This document shows, one piece after another, positions 52,638 to 60,990 of a stretch of DNA of 64,000 nt. The stretch is from Flavobacteriales bacterium. GTDB lineage: Bacteria; Bacteroidota; Bacteroidia; Flavobacteriales_F; PHOS-HE28. Numbering within the stretch: position 1 is the stretch's first letter; every line of letters starts with the position of its first letter. Made by a program: the position numbers and the translations under genes. A model generated the notes under the pieces. It was not told the origin of the DNA. It worked only from the letters and a program-made list of their open reading frames with translations, and made no database searches. The stretch is taken from contig JADJDP010000003.1 in NCBI GenBank assembly GCA_016702645.1, positions 186,001 through 250,000 on the forward strand, in the 5' to 3' direction.

Positions 52638-53264
52638 CTAGCAGGCGTTGCCTACCACCGCAGGGTCGTGTGTATGCACCTCAATGAGCGGATCCATGAG
52701 GTAGATGCGCCGGTTGTTGAGGCACCGGCATTTATAGCGTGTGCGAAGGCGTGGTCCCTTCACGTAGATGGATGCATTGAAATGGAAGAGCGAGCGCTCC
52801 GGCAGTTTTTCCAGTAGGAGGATGGGTTCCGCTTCGTGCCGTAGCAATGCGCGCATGAGGGTACGATCGGTACAACTGCTCGCCGACGCATCGCGCAGAT
52901 GCATCTCCAGCGCATGCAGCACGTCCAAGGGCAGCACTGAGTGTGATAGGAAAGGTCTCATGAGGCGCTGGTATTCGTTCCGCCACTCCGCACCATGCGG
53001 CTCCGCTCGCTTTGCAAGCAGATAGGTTGAATGATGCGCGAATTCATGCACCAAGGTCACCAGGAAAGCAAAAGGGTTCAAGTCGTTGTTCACCGTAATT
53101 CGTGCCGACCTGCCATCACGCGGCAACCAATAGTCACCAAGCTTGGTGCGGCGGGGCTTCACCACTTTCACGCGTACCGTGTGGTGCTGCAGCCAGGCAA
53201 GCACCGGAGCCCATGCCGCTTCGGGCAGATGCTTGCGCAGGATGTCCAATTCGTTGGATACCAT
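52638..53264 (-). CDS. SprT-like zinc-protease-domain protein
   Basis: A 208-residue protein whose first half holds the zinc motif LVTLVHEFAHHSTYLL (HExxH) and ARITVNNDLNPFAFLV. The C-terminal part has YKCRCLNNRRIYL, a Cys pair typical of SprT-type zinc ribbons. SprT-like proteins include DNA-protein crosslink proteases in eukaryotes; bacterial roles are unclear. ATG at 53264 gives MVSNELDILRKHLPE. The overlapping minus-strand frame to 53134 is the disrupted tail of the upstream lipoprotein gene. Confidence 0.82.
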   Translation of the reverse strand: MVSNELDILRKHLPEAAWAPVLAWLQHHTVRVKVVKPRRTKLGDYWLPRDGRSARITVNNDLNPFAFLVTLVHEFAHHSTYLLAKRAEPHGAEWRNEYQRLMRPFLSHSVLPLDVLHALEMHLRDASASSCTDRTLMRALLRHEAEPILLLEKLPERSLFHFNASIYVKGPRLRTRYKCRCLNNRRIYLMDPLIEVHTHDPAVVGNAC

Positions 53265-53478
53265 GGGCCGGATCAGCTGTGCGTGCCTTTTTCCAGGTCG
53301 CAGCGGACGCGTGGATGCCGGTCGGGTTCGCGGTGGGCACCTGGTTCCACTTGGGGCAATCGCAATCGCGCTTTTTGCGGTACTTGGCTGGCTTGCTGGT
53401 GCCGCAGCCGGTGACCAATACCATGGCGAACAGGAGCGCTGCCATGAGCCTGGTCGTTCGTGCCGTTTTGTTGCTCAT
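53134..53478 (-). CDS. small Cys-containing lipoprotein, 3' end uncertain
   Basis: ATG 53478 gives a lipoprotein signal (RLMAALLFAMVLVTGCG) followed by KYRKKRDCDCPKWNQVP. This DCDCPKW pattern is, to my knowledge, common in small lipoproteins of the phylum. The frame as given continues to 53134, 131 bases into the SprT-like gene, and its end is Ala/Gly-rich and unlike a real protein. The genuine stop is probably near 53265 after a lost or gained base. Function unknown. Confidence 0.6.
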   Translation of the reverse strand: MSNKTARTTRLMAALLFAMVLVTGCGTSKPAKYRKKRDCDCPKWNQVPTANPTGIHASAATWKKARTADPAHGIQRIGHPAQASARSGMGSGACLAAAPHGTRESGEAPPHQAW

Positions 53479-53540
53479 GCTCCGGGCCGAAGTTACGGGC
53501 GTGGCCCGGAGCATGGGAAATGGCCATCGGGTCGATGGGC

Positions 53541-53548
53541 TACTTTTG
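53541..53548 (+). promoter_or_regulatory. Bacteroidota -7 box of mlaEF
   Basis: TACTTTTG, an exact TAnnTTTG match, ends 27 bases before the ATG at 53576 in the divergent gap opposite the small lipoprotein gene. Confidence 0.6.
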
Positions 53549-53575
53549 GCCGGATCGCGTCACCGATCCTGCCGC

Positions 53576-54316
53576 ATGAAGATCTTCTTCCACATCGGGC
53601 GTTATTTTTTGCTCGTCCGGGACACGTTCGGTCGCCCGGAGCGGCTTTCGCTCTATTGGTCGCGCACACTGGAGGAAATGGACCTGCTCGGCGTGAAGAG
53701 CTTGGGCATCGTGGCGCTGCTTTCGGCCTTCATGGGTGCGGTCATCACCATCCAGACCAAGACCAACATCGATAGCCCGCTGATCCAGGCATGGGTCGTG
53801 GGCTTTGCTACGCGGCAAAGCACGATCCTCGAGTTCAGTCCAACGATCATTTCGTTGATCCTGGCCGGCAAAGTGGGTAGCAACATCGCAGCGGAGATCG
53901 GTTCCATGCGTGTGAAGGAGCAGATCGATGCGCTGGATATCATGGGGATCAACTCCGCCGGCTACCTCATCCTCCCGAAGATCGTGGCCACCATGCTCAT
54001 CAATCCGTTCCTGATCATGATCAGCATGTTCCTGAGCATTTTTGGTGGTTGGCTCGCGGGGGTGCAAACGGGCATCGTGGATTCCACGGATTTCATTTAC
54101 GGCATCCAGAGCGGGTTCAAACCCTACCACGTTGTTTACGCGCTCACCAAGACGGTGATCTTCGCCTTCATCATCACCACCGTGAGCGCCTACCACGGTT
54201 TCTATACACAGGGCGGCACGCGCGAAGTGGGCATCAGCAGCACACGCGCAGTGGTCTTCAGCAACGTGGTCATACTGTTCGCCAACCTGGTGCTCACGCA
54301 ACTGCTGCTGATATGA
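53576..54316 (+). CDS. mlaE: MlaE-type ABC transporter permease
   Basis: A 246-residue MlaE permease of the phospholipid/organic-solvent (Mla-type) importers. Five to six helices include LLSAFMGAVITIQTKTN, IISLILAGKVGSNIAAEIGSMRVKEQIDALDIMGIN (the long cytoplasmic-coupling segment typical of MlaE), MLINPFLIMISMFLSIFGGWLAG and the C-terminal VVILFANLVLTQLLLI. ATG 53576 is fixed by family start; upstream extensions belong to other frames. Its stop overlaps the mlaF ATG by ATGA. An MlaD partner is not in the window. Confidence 0.92.
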   Translation: MKIFFHIGRYFLLVRDTFGRPERLSLYWSRTLEEMDLLGVKSLGIVALLSAFMGAVITIQTKTNIDSPLIQAWVVGFATRQSTILEFSPTIISLILAGKVGSNIAAEIGSMRVKEQIDALDIMGINSAGYLILPKIVATMLINPFLIMISMFLSIFGGWLAGVQTGIVDSTDFIYGIQSGFKPYHVVYALTKTVIFAFIITTVSAYHGFYTQGGTREVGISSTRAVVFSNVVILFANLVLTQLLLI

Positions 54317-55077
54317 TCGAAGTGCAGGGGTTGAGCAAGAAGTTCGGGGACGCGCAGGTCCTCACGGACATCAGCGCCGTTTTCCAACAAGGGAAGGTCA
54401 ACCAGGTCATCGGGAAGAGCGGTAGTGGCAAGAGCGTATTGGCCAAGTGCATCGTGGGTCTTTACACACCGGAGGAAGGCCGTGTCCTCTATCGCGGGGG
54501 ATCTTTCCATGAAATGGACGTGGAGGAGAAGCGCGCCATCCGCCAGCGTATCGGCATGCTCTTCCAGGGGTCAGCGCTGTTCGATAGCCTCACCGTGATC
54601 GAGAACGTGATGTTCCCGTTGCGCATGTTCGGGAAGACTTCGCGCAGCGAGATGGAGGACCGCGCCCATTCTTGCCTGAAGCGGGTGAACATCGTGGACA
54701 AGGACCAGCTCTACCCGGCCGAGTTGAGCGGCGGCATGCAGAAGCGTGTGGGCATTGCCCGTGCCATTGCCATGAACCCGGAATACCTGTTCTGCGACGA
54801 ACCCAACAGCGGCCTGGATCCCCAAACGAGCATTGTGATCGATGATCTGATCAAGGAGATCACCGAGGAGTTCGGCACCACCACGATCGTCATCACGCAC
54901 GATATGAACTCGGTGATGGAGACGGGGGAGCACATCATCTTCATCCACAAAGGCCGCAAGTGGTGGGAGGGTGATCGCGACCAGTTGTTGAACAGTGACA
55001 ATCCGGAACTGAACGAGTTCGTTTTCGCGGGGTCGCTCATGCGGCAAGTGAAGCGTGCCATGACGGGCGGCGCTTGA
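54313..55077 (+). CDS. mlaF: MlaF-type ABC transporter ATPase
   Basis: A 254-residue ABC ATPase: Walker A GKSGSGKSVLAKCI, Q-loop GMLFQGSALFDSLTV, signature LSGGMQKRVGIARAIA, Walker B YLFCDEPNSGLDP and the switch His in VITHDMNSVM. FQGSALFDS and the SGGM signature are MlaF-like. Overlap with mlaE and the shared terminator show a two-gene operon for trafficking lipid or hydrophobic molecules between the membranes. Unbroken. Confidence 0.93.
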   Translation: MIEVQGLSKKFGDAQVLTDISAVFQQGKVNQVIGKSGSGKSVLAKCIVGLYTPEEGRVLYRGGSFHEMDVEEKRAIRQRIGMLFQGSALFDSLTVIENVMFPLRMFGKTSRSEMEDRAHSCLKRVNIVDKDQLYPAELSGGMQKRVGIARAIAMNPEYLFCDEPNSGLDPQTSIVIDDLIKEITEEFGTTTIVITHDMNSVMETGEHIIFIHKGRKWWEGDRDQLLNSDNPELNEFVFAGSLMRQVKRAMTGGA

Positions 55078-55093
55078 CCTCCGCCGGCCTCAA

Positions 55094-55133
55094 CGAAGAA
55101 GCCCGCCCCGGCGATCCGGAGCGGGCTTCTTCG
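55094..55133. terminator. terminator between mlaF and a T9SS cargo gene
   Basis: Perfect 13-bp outer stem CGAAGAAGCCCGC/GCGGGCTTCTTCG with a 14-base loop that holds a smaller CCGG hairpin, 16 bases after the mlaF stop and followed by AATTTTG. The convergent gene ends 13 bases further. Confidence 0.85.
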
Positions 55134-55146
55134 AATTTTGACCGAT

Positions 55147-57006
55147 CTAGTTCAGTGTGATGCGCTGCACCGTGCTGCCGATGGTATTGCTCACGCGTAC
55201 CAGGTAAACACCCTTCGCCTCATCGCTGAGGTCCAGTTTCGTGTTGCCATTGGTGCGGGTCTGGCGTACCACTTGGCCCATGGTGTTCAGCACTTCGATG
55301 GTGTAAGTGTCCAAGATGGTGCTGCTGAAGTTCACGATGCCGTTGCTCGGGTTTGGATAGAGCGAAATGCCTTCGAGTTCGAGGTCATCGCCGACGGAAA
55401 TGTTCGCGTCCAAGCTCATGCGGATGGCATAGGCGTTCCCGTTGCTGTAGACCTGGTCGGCAGGTATCTGGATCGAACTGGCGTTGCCCGGTTGTGGAAC
55501 GGTCAGGTCATCAACGATGCGCACGTGCGTGGTGCCGCCATTGCTGAAGAGCTTCACGCTGAAGTAGTATCCGTTCGGGGCAAGGGTTTGGGGCGCGTCG
55601 AACCGCACGATCACCTTACCGGCATCAATGTGAGCCTGGGTGATGTCGATCACGTCCGTTTCGTAGATCGGGGTGTTCAGGAGCGTAGCGGCAGTGAGCG
55701 TGGTATCGTAGATGCCGCACTGCACATAGGCCCCGGCTACGGACGCCGAGGTGATCAGGAACTCCATGCCGTAAACGGTCTCCGTCACTTGCAATGGATA
55801 ATAGTTCATGACGATCAAGCCGTCCTCAGCTCCGGTGAAGCTGTTGGAACCAATGGAACCCAGTGCTTGGTATCCAGCAGGGTGGTTACCGATCCCGTCC
55901 AAGGTGAACCACAGGGGGTTCACCTCGAAGTTCCGCAGGAACACGTTGTTGGTCGCATCCTCCTCTTGGCTGTCTTCATTACTGGTGAGTGTGAAGACGC
56001 CGTTGTACATGCCTGAACCGAGGGCTCCGCCGTTCGGCAAGGTCACGCTCTGGTCCATGAGACCGCTTTCCGCGGTGGCAAGGTCCAAGGGAGTGCTTGT
56101 GGCGCTGAAGCCATCGGGGCCCGACACCACCATGTTCACGCCCACGTTGGTGCGTGCGTTGGTCCCGAAATTGTTGAAGTTGCCACCAACCTGCATCGTG
56201 GATTCCAGATGCTGGGGCGGAATGCGACCGTACTCCTCACCGTCACTGGTGCTGGAGAGGAAGCCGTCTTCCATGATCAATTCGAAGGCTGGTTGCTCGA
56301 TCACGCTCACATCGTCAACGAACCAGCTATAGCCCCACTCGCCGGCCCAGTAGAAACGCACCCACACTTGGGGCTGGTCTCCAGCGTAATCGCTGATGTT
56401 CACCCGAACACGCGTGGGGTTTTGGATCACGGCCTGCACGGCCATGCCGGGGAACGCTTCGTACACATTGGGGATCGGACCACCATCGGTGCTGGTCGGA
56501 TCAAGCACGGGCCAGTCCGTGTTGTTGGTGCTCACCACGATGTAGCACTCTTCGTTCGTCCACTTGCGGTAGAAGGTCTGGAATTCCAGAACAACGTTCG
56601 GGTAGCCCAGGGTGCTGAACGGCGTGGCATTGGTCATGTGGCTCGCCTCGGCAGCGCCGCTGCTGTTGTTGAACCCGTCTGAGTCCAACATGGCGTAACC
56701 GTTCGCGGCAGTAGGGCTGTTCACCGGTGCTGTCGGGTAAGAACCGGTGTTCACCAAGCCTGTACCGATCTGCCAGTTGAGGGCGAGCGTGGGCACGTCG
56801 TAGCCCAAGGTCCATGTGCCCGCATCGGAGAAGTCATCCTCCCATAGGGTCACGCGGTTGCCACTGATGGCCGGGCCTACCGGTTGCACGGGATCCAGCG
56901 AGGGCTTCACCGTGAGTGGGCTCACCGGCTGCTGGGTTTTTTGCGCTGTCGCGCTGCCCGCAACGGCAACGGAGAGCAATAACAGGGACGTGTAGATCTT
57001 GTTCAT
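55147..57006 (-). CDS. large T9SS-sorted secreted protein (paralogue A)
   Basis: A 619-residue secreted protein. The signal peptide is IYTSLLLLSVAVAGSATAQ. A beta-sandwich of MAM or jelly-roll type spans residues 50-245 (VVLEFQTFYRKWTNEECYIVVSTN, VDDVSV). A long region shared with paralogue B (GRIPPQHLESTM, NFEVNPLWFTLDGIGNHPAGYQAL, VDDLTVPQPG, VYSNGNAYAIRM) follows. The type A sorting domain ends it (ISLYPNPSNGIVNF, YTIEVLNTMGQVV, VQRITLN). Likely surface-exposed; ligand or enzyme role unknown. It has its own weak -7 (TTGATTTG, 57050-57043 minus). Confidence 0.85.
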   Translation of the reverse strand: MNKIYTSLLLLSVAVAGSATAQKTQQPVSPLTVKPSLDPVQPVGPAISGNRVTLWEDDFSDAGTWTLGYDVPTLALNWQIGTGLVNTGSYPTAPVNSPTAANGYAMLDSDGFNNSSGAAEASHMTNATPFSTLGYPNVVLEFQTFYRKWTNEECYIVVSTNNTDWPVLDPTSTDGGPIPNVYEAFPGMAVQAVIQNPTRVRVNISDYAGDQPQVWVRFYWAGEWGYSWFVDDVSVIEQPAFELIMEDGFLSSTSDGEEYGRIPPQHLESTMQVGGNFNNFGTNARTNVGVNMVVSGPDGFSATSTPLDLATAESGLMDQSVTLPNGGALGSGMYNGVFTLTSNEDSQEEDATNNVFLRNFEVNPLWFTLDGIGNHPAGYQALGSIGSNSFTGAEDGLIVMNYYPLQVTETVYGMEFLITSASVAGAYVQCGIYDTTLTAATLLNTPIYETDVIDITQAHIDAGKVIVRFDAPQTLAPNGYYFSVKLFSNGGTTHVRIVDDLTVPQPGNASSIQIPADQVYSNGNAYAIRMSLDANISVGDDLELEGISLYPNPSNGIVNFSSTILDTYTIEVLNTMGQVVRQTRTNGNTKLDLSDEAKGVYLVRVSNTIGSTVQRITLN

Positions 57007-57145
57007 GGGTTGTCGCTTGGTTCAACGTAGGGGTTGTACACGCAAATCAAACCTTCCGTCACGGCAATTGCAAGGTTTTCGGGCTGCTGTTCTTGCACGG
57101 ATCGGCCGGTTGACCCGAGATGGGCCGTCACCGAACTCACTGAAC

Positions 57146-57187
57146 GGCGAACGCCCGGTCACGGATCACCGGAACCGGGCGTTCGCC
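57146..57187. terminator. hairpin between T9SS paralogues A and B
   Basis: Perfect 14-bp stem GGCGAACGCCCGGT/ACCGGGCGTTCGCC with a 14-base loop, 14 bases from the stop of paralogue B. A T-run (TTTTTT) flanks it on the plus strand only, so on the minus strand, where the gene is, it would act mainly as a pause or as 3' protection. Confidence 0.65.
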
Positions 57188-57201
57188 CTGTTGTTTTTTG
57201 C

Positions 57202-59079
57202 TTAGTTCAGCGTAACGCGCTGCACAGTGGAAACACCCTCGGTGGATACGCGGACCATGTACATGCCTTCAGGCTGGTTGCCCAGATCGATCACCGCGCT
57301 GCCATTGCTGCGAGTGGTCAACACCGTTTGGCCCAGAAGATCAAGTACCTCGATCGTGTAGCTGCCGGGCTTTTGGGTGCGCACGTTCACGATACCGTCG
57401 GTGATGCTCGGGAAGATGTTCACCCCGTTCAACTCCTCGCGGTCATTGATACCAACGGCACAGGCTGTACCGGAAGGATTGGTGATCAAGCGCACGGCCA
57501 TCGCATTCCCGTTCGAATAGACGTCGTCATTGGGGATGTAGATCGCGCTCGTGACACCGGGCTGGGGGACGGTAAGGTCATCCACCACGCGGATGTGGGA
57601 TGCACCGGCATTGCTGAACAACGAGATACTGCCGAAGTAACCGTTCGGAGCAAGGTCCACAGGAGAAGTGAAGCACACTTGCGCGAGCCCGCTGGTGACA
57701 TTGGCTGCGGTGATGTCCACTGGATCGGTTTCTGCGATAACGGTGGTCATGGCAGGGGGTGTTGCGAACACCGCTGCGGTATCACGCAGGGAAGCGATCA
57801 CATAACCACCGGCAACGGTGGTGTTGCCGAGGGCCACTTCGATGCCATAGACCGTGAGAGGGTTGTGTACCTCGTAATAGTTCAGCAGGATGAGTCCGTC
57901 CGTAGCGCCGGTGAAGCTGCTGGTGCCAAGCGTCGCCAGCGTCTGGTTCGCAGCTGGGTGGATCCCGATACCGTCCACCGAATAGCGGTTGGGGGTCACC
58001 TCGAAGTTGCGCTGGAACGTGTTGTTCGTGGTCACCTGGTCGGGTGCATCAGCGGAAACAGTGAAGGTGGCCTCGTAGATGCCATTGGACAGCAAGGGCA
58101 GCGTGTAATCCACTTCGGCCGGAGCAGTTACGCCGGGGTCCACGGAAGGAAGGGTCGCCGAGGTATTGAACGGCGTTGCACCGACCACGTCGATGTTCAC
58201 CGTTACATTGGTCTGTGGCTGTGCACCGTTGTTTGTCACGTTGCTGCCCATGAGCATGGTGGCCTCGAACTGGTCGGCTGGAATACGGCCGTACTCGTCA
58301 CCATCGCCGGTTTGCGAGAGGTAGCCGTCCTCGACCTTCATGTCATCGCTGTATAGTTCCACGAGTTGCACATCATCGATCTGCCAGTGGTAGGCTGCAC
58401 CGGTGGGATTGTGCTTGAAGCGGAACTTCACCTGGGAAGGATCCGCTGTGATGGCTGCGGTGAGCATCACACTGCGCGTTTGGGTTCCGGGGTCGTTATT
58501 GGTGGCAATGCCTGCTGCGGCCTCCAGGGTGGTGGGCCACGTGAGACCACCGTCGGTGCTTACTTCAACCGCATGCGGGGAGATGGCTTGGCAGCACCAG
58601 CGCAGGCGTTGCTCCCACTGGAGCATGACGCTAGGCGTGGCAGAGAGGTCCAATACAGGGGACTCCAAAGCACCTTCCCATTCCACCGGTGCGGCAGGCC
58701 AAACGGGGGTGCCGCTGCTCCAGTCGCAGTTGGCCGAATCGCTCGCGAACAGCGCGAAACCGTTGGCCACCGAGGTGGAAGCGATGATCTGGGTCACAAC
58801 CGTGTAGGCGCCGCGTGGGCCCGTGGTCGTGCGCTTCCAGATATCGCCATTAGGACCACTCGTGGTCCAAGCTCCGAAGCCGTTATTGCCTGCGAAGCCA
58901 TTGGAGAAGTCTTCGGAGAAGATGATGTCGCCACCATCGCGCATGGTGCCCGCTGCAGGCGGAGCCTGCTGCACGGTGCCATCATCGTGCTGCAAAGCGT
59001 AGCGGGTCTCCCTGCTCGACTGTGCGATGCAGGTACCGGCCACCAGCAGCGTGCTTAGTAATAGGTATCGTTGGTTCAT
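57202..59079 (-). CDS. large T9SS-sorted secreted protein (paralogue B)
   Basis: A 625-residue homologue of paralogue A in the same order: signal peptide (YLLLSTLLVAGTCIAQ), a jelly-roll region with two adjacent Cys (LRWCCQAISPHAVEVST; WQIDDVQLV), and the shared central block (GRIPADQFEATM, NFEVTPNRYSVDGIGIHPAANQTL, VDDLTVPQPG, VYSNGNAMAVRL). A type A sorting domain follows (VNIFPSITDGIVNV, YTIEVLDLLGQTVL, VQRVTLN). ATG at 59079 (MNQRY) starts the signal; the longer frame does not. A weak -7 (TAGATTCG, 59116-59109 minus) precedes it. Function unknown. Confidence 0.85.
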   Translation of the reverse strand: MNQRYLLLSTLLVAGTCIAQSSRETRYALQHDDGTVQQAPPAAGTMRDGGDIIFSEDFSNGFAGNNGFGAWTTSGPNGDIWKRTTTGPRGAYTVVTQIIASTSVANGFALFASDSANCDWSSGTPVWPAAPVEWEGALESPVLDLSATPSVMLQWEQRLRWCCQAISPHAVEVSTDGGLTWPTTLEAAAGIATNNDPGTQTRSVMLTAAITADPSQVKFRFKHNPTGAAYHWQIDDVQLVELYSDDMKVEDGYLSQTGDGDEYGRIPADQFEATMLMGSNVTNNGAQPQTNVTVNIDVVGATPFNTSATLPSVDPGVTAPAEVDYTLPLLSNGIYEATFTVSADAPDQVTTNNTFQRNFEVTPNRYSVDGIGIHPAANQTLATLGTSSFTGATDGLILLNYYEVHNPLTVYGIEVALGNTTVAGGYVIASLRDTAAVFATPPAMTTVIAETDPVDITAANVTSGLAQVCFTSPVDLAPNGYFGSISLFSNAGASHIRVVDDLTVPQPGVTSAIYIPNDDVYSNGNAMAVRLITNPSGTACAVGINDREELNGVNIFPSITDGIVNVRTQKPGSYTIEVLDLLGQTVLTTRSNGSAVIDLGNQPEGMYMVRVSTEGVSTVQRVTLN

Positions 59080-59232
59080 GTGATTGGGTTTCCGTTTTTG
59101 AAGGGCTACGAATCTAGGCAACTGCCTCCTATAGACAACCGCTTGTCATGGACCGTTGTTCCGGACGGTTAGGGATCCCAGTGCTGGTCGTACCGGAGAA
59201 GGAACGGAGCCTAGCGGGGAAGGACCGGTGGT

Positions 59233-60990
59233 CTAGTGTGCGATCACGATACGACGCGCCTGTGTTCCTGTGGGCAGGACCAAGTGCAGGACGTACGCGC
59301 CAGATGGTAATCCGCTGGTTTCCAGGTCCAAGGAGGTGATGCCACTTGGGATGGTTCCCAACGGAATGGAGCGGACCGCGCTACCCATCGCGTTGTACAC
59401 GTGGATGTATGCTGGTCCTCCGGTCGTTGAGTTGAACACGATCCTTCCCGAATGGTCCATTGGATTAGGGTAGGCGGCGAGTTCCGTATCCGAGGCGACC
59501 GGAGCTTCTGCGACCCTAACACCGAAATCGTTCACGTGCAAGCGCACCATGGGTACGGCTGTGGACCATGTGATGTCGAAGGCCGAGCCCACCATGAAAG
59601 CAGAGACGCCTTCAGGGCAGTTACCGCTCGTGGAAACAGAGACATACCCGGTGCCACTGAGGCGCTGGCAGCCTACGAAATAGTCGCCGATCGAAAGCGT
59701 GGGAGCGGTTGTGAACGGCAGGTAGATCGCTGCGCCGCCATAGGCCAGGTCGATATCCTGTTGCGTAATGGTGTCGCGCGCAGTTGTATCGATGAAGGCG
59801 AAGTTGGCGTCCATGAGGATCATGCGGATCACTTCGCCCACTTGCGAATCCACACCGATAACGGCGCTCGCACCTCGGGCCGAACTTCCGTCGTTCACGA
59901 TCTCCATCCGGTTCGCCGCGATGAACCCGAGCGAGCTACCCTTGGACCCCTGAACGACACCTTCGTCGCAAGCCATCGCACCATATCCATCATCCCAGCC
60001 CGGACCGGTGATCTGCTGACCGGTGGAACCCACATTGTCGGATGGGTCATCGTCGGTTCCATTTTGGGTCAGTGTCACATGGGCACTCAACGTGCCGACT
60101 CCTGTCGCCGTCCATCCGGTTGTGATGATCAGCGTAGCGTGCTCGCCGGGTGCGAGTTCGCTCAATGCGGTGGAAGAGAATATTCCCTGGGGCGTGCCAT
60201 CCAGATCGATGGCCGCATCAGCGCCGATGTTCAGGACAGCTGTCGTTCCCCTGTTCATCACTTCGACCGAAACGATCGTCGCACCGGCTTGCTCAAGCGG
60301 TAGCCGGGTGTACCGCAACCCTTGATCGTTCAGGTCGAAGGCGCTCGCGCTATCGTTACCGAACCGCACATCGAGAACGGAGAGGTCCACGATGTTACGC
60401 TCACGCATGCACACATCATCCACCGCGAAACCGCTGGCCCAGTTGCCACCATCGCTCCAGTGGAAGCGTAATTGGAAGAACGCTTCTCCGTCATACGCAC
60501 TGAGATCCAGGAATACGTTCTGCCAGTTCCCTTCGACCGCGCCGAGCGTATCGAGCACCGTCCAGTCGCTTCCATTGGTGCTGGCTTCTATCTGTGCCTC
60601 GCCTCCGCCCAATGTCATCTCGTGGAACACGCGACACTCCAGCGCCACGTTCGTGCGGCCGGTAAGGTCCAGGTCTGGTGTTGTCAGGTACACCTCGTCC
60701 ATGGTGCAGTCGCACGGTTGCGCATCGTCGTTCGCCATCACGAAGCGGTTACCGATCGGCACGTCCATCACGGGGAAGAAGGTGTTGGCGTTCGCCTGCG
60801 CAGCGGTGCCCACTGTCCATGCGCTGGTGGGTTCACCGGAACTCACAATGCTGACGATGGAATTCGCCCAACCGGCGGGGATGGTCCCATCCTCGAAATC
60901 AGCGCTGAGAAAACAGGATTGCGCATGACCTTGTTGCCAGGCTGTGCTCGCGATCGCCGTGGCGACAAGGACCGATAGGATGTTCCGCAT
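59233..60990 (-). CDS. T9SS-sorted secreted protein, coupled to gcvP
   Basis: A 585-residue secreted protein: signal peptide (LSVLVATAIASTAWQQGHAQ), a jelly-roll module (residues 25-190; LSADFEDGTIPAGW, CRVFHEMTLGGGEAQIEASTNG, FAVDDVCM), a central beta region (VEVMNRGTTAVLNIGADAAIDLDG) and a type A sorting domain (AAYPNPMDHSGRIVF, YIHVYNAMGSAV, GLPSGAYVLHLVLPTG). It shares only general features with paralogues A and B. Its ATG shares a base with the gcvP stop (TGATG), so its translation is coupled to a metabolic gene, an odd pairing. Confidence 0.83.
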   Translation of the reverse strand: MRNILSVLVATAIASTAWQQGHAQSCFLSADFEDGTIPAGWANSIVSIVSSGEPTSAWTVGTAAQANANTFFPVMDVPIGNRFVMANDDAQPCDCTMDEVYLTTPDLDLTGRTNVALECRVFHEMTLGGGEAQIEASTNGSDWTVLDTLGAVEGNWQNVFLDLSAYDGEAFFQLRFHWSDGGNWASGFAVDDVCMRERNIVDLSVLDVRFGNDSASAFDLNDQGLRYTRLPLEQAGATIVSVEVMNRGTTAVLNIGADAAIDLDGTPQGIFSSTALSELAPGEHATLIITTGWTATGVGTLSAHVTLTQNGTDDDPSDNVGSTGQQITGPGWDDGYGAMACDEGVVQGSKGSSLGFIAANRMEIVNDGSSARGASAVIGVDSQVGEVIRMILMDANFAFIDTTARDTITQQDIDLAYGGAAIYLPFTTAPTLSIGDYFVGCQRLSGTGYVSVSTSGNCPEGVSAFMVGSAFDITWSTAVPMVRLHVNDFGVRVAEAPVASDTELAAYPNPMDHSGRIVFNSTTGGPAYIHVYNAMGSAVRSIPLGTIPSGITSLDLETSGLPSGAYVLHLVLPTGTQARRIVIAH

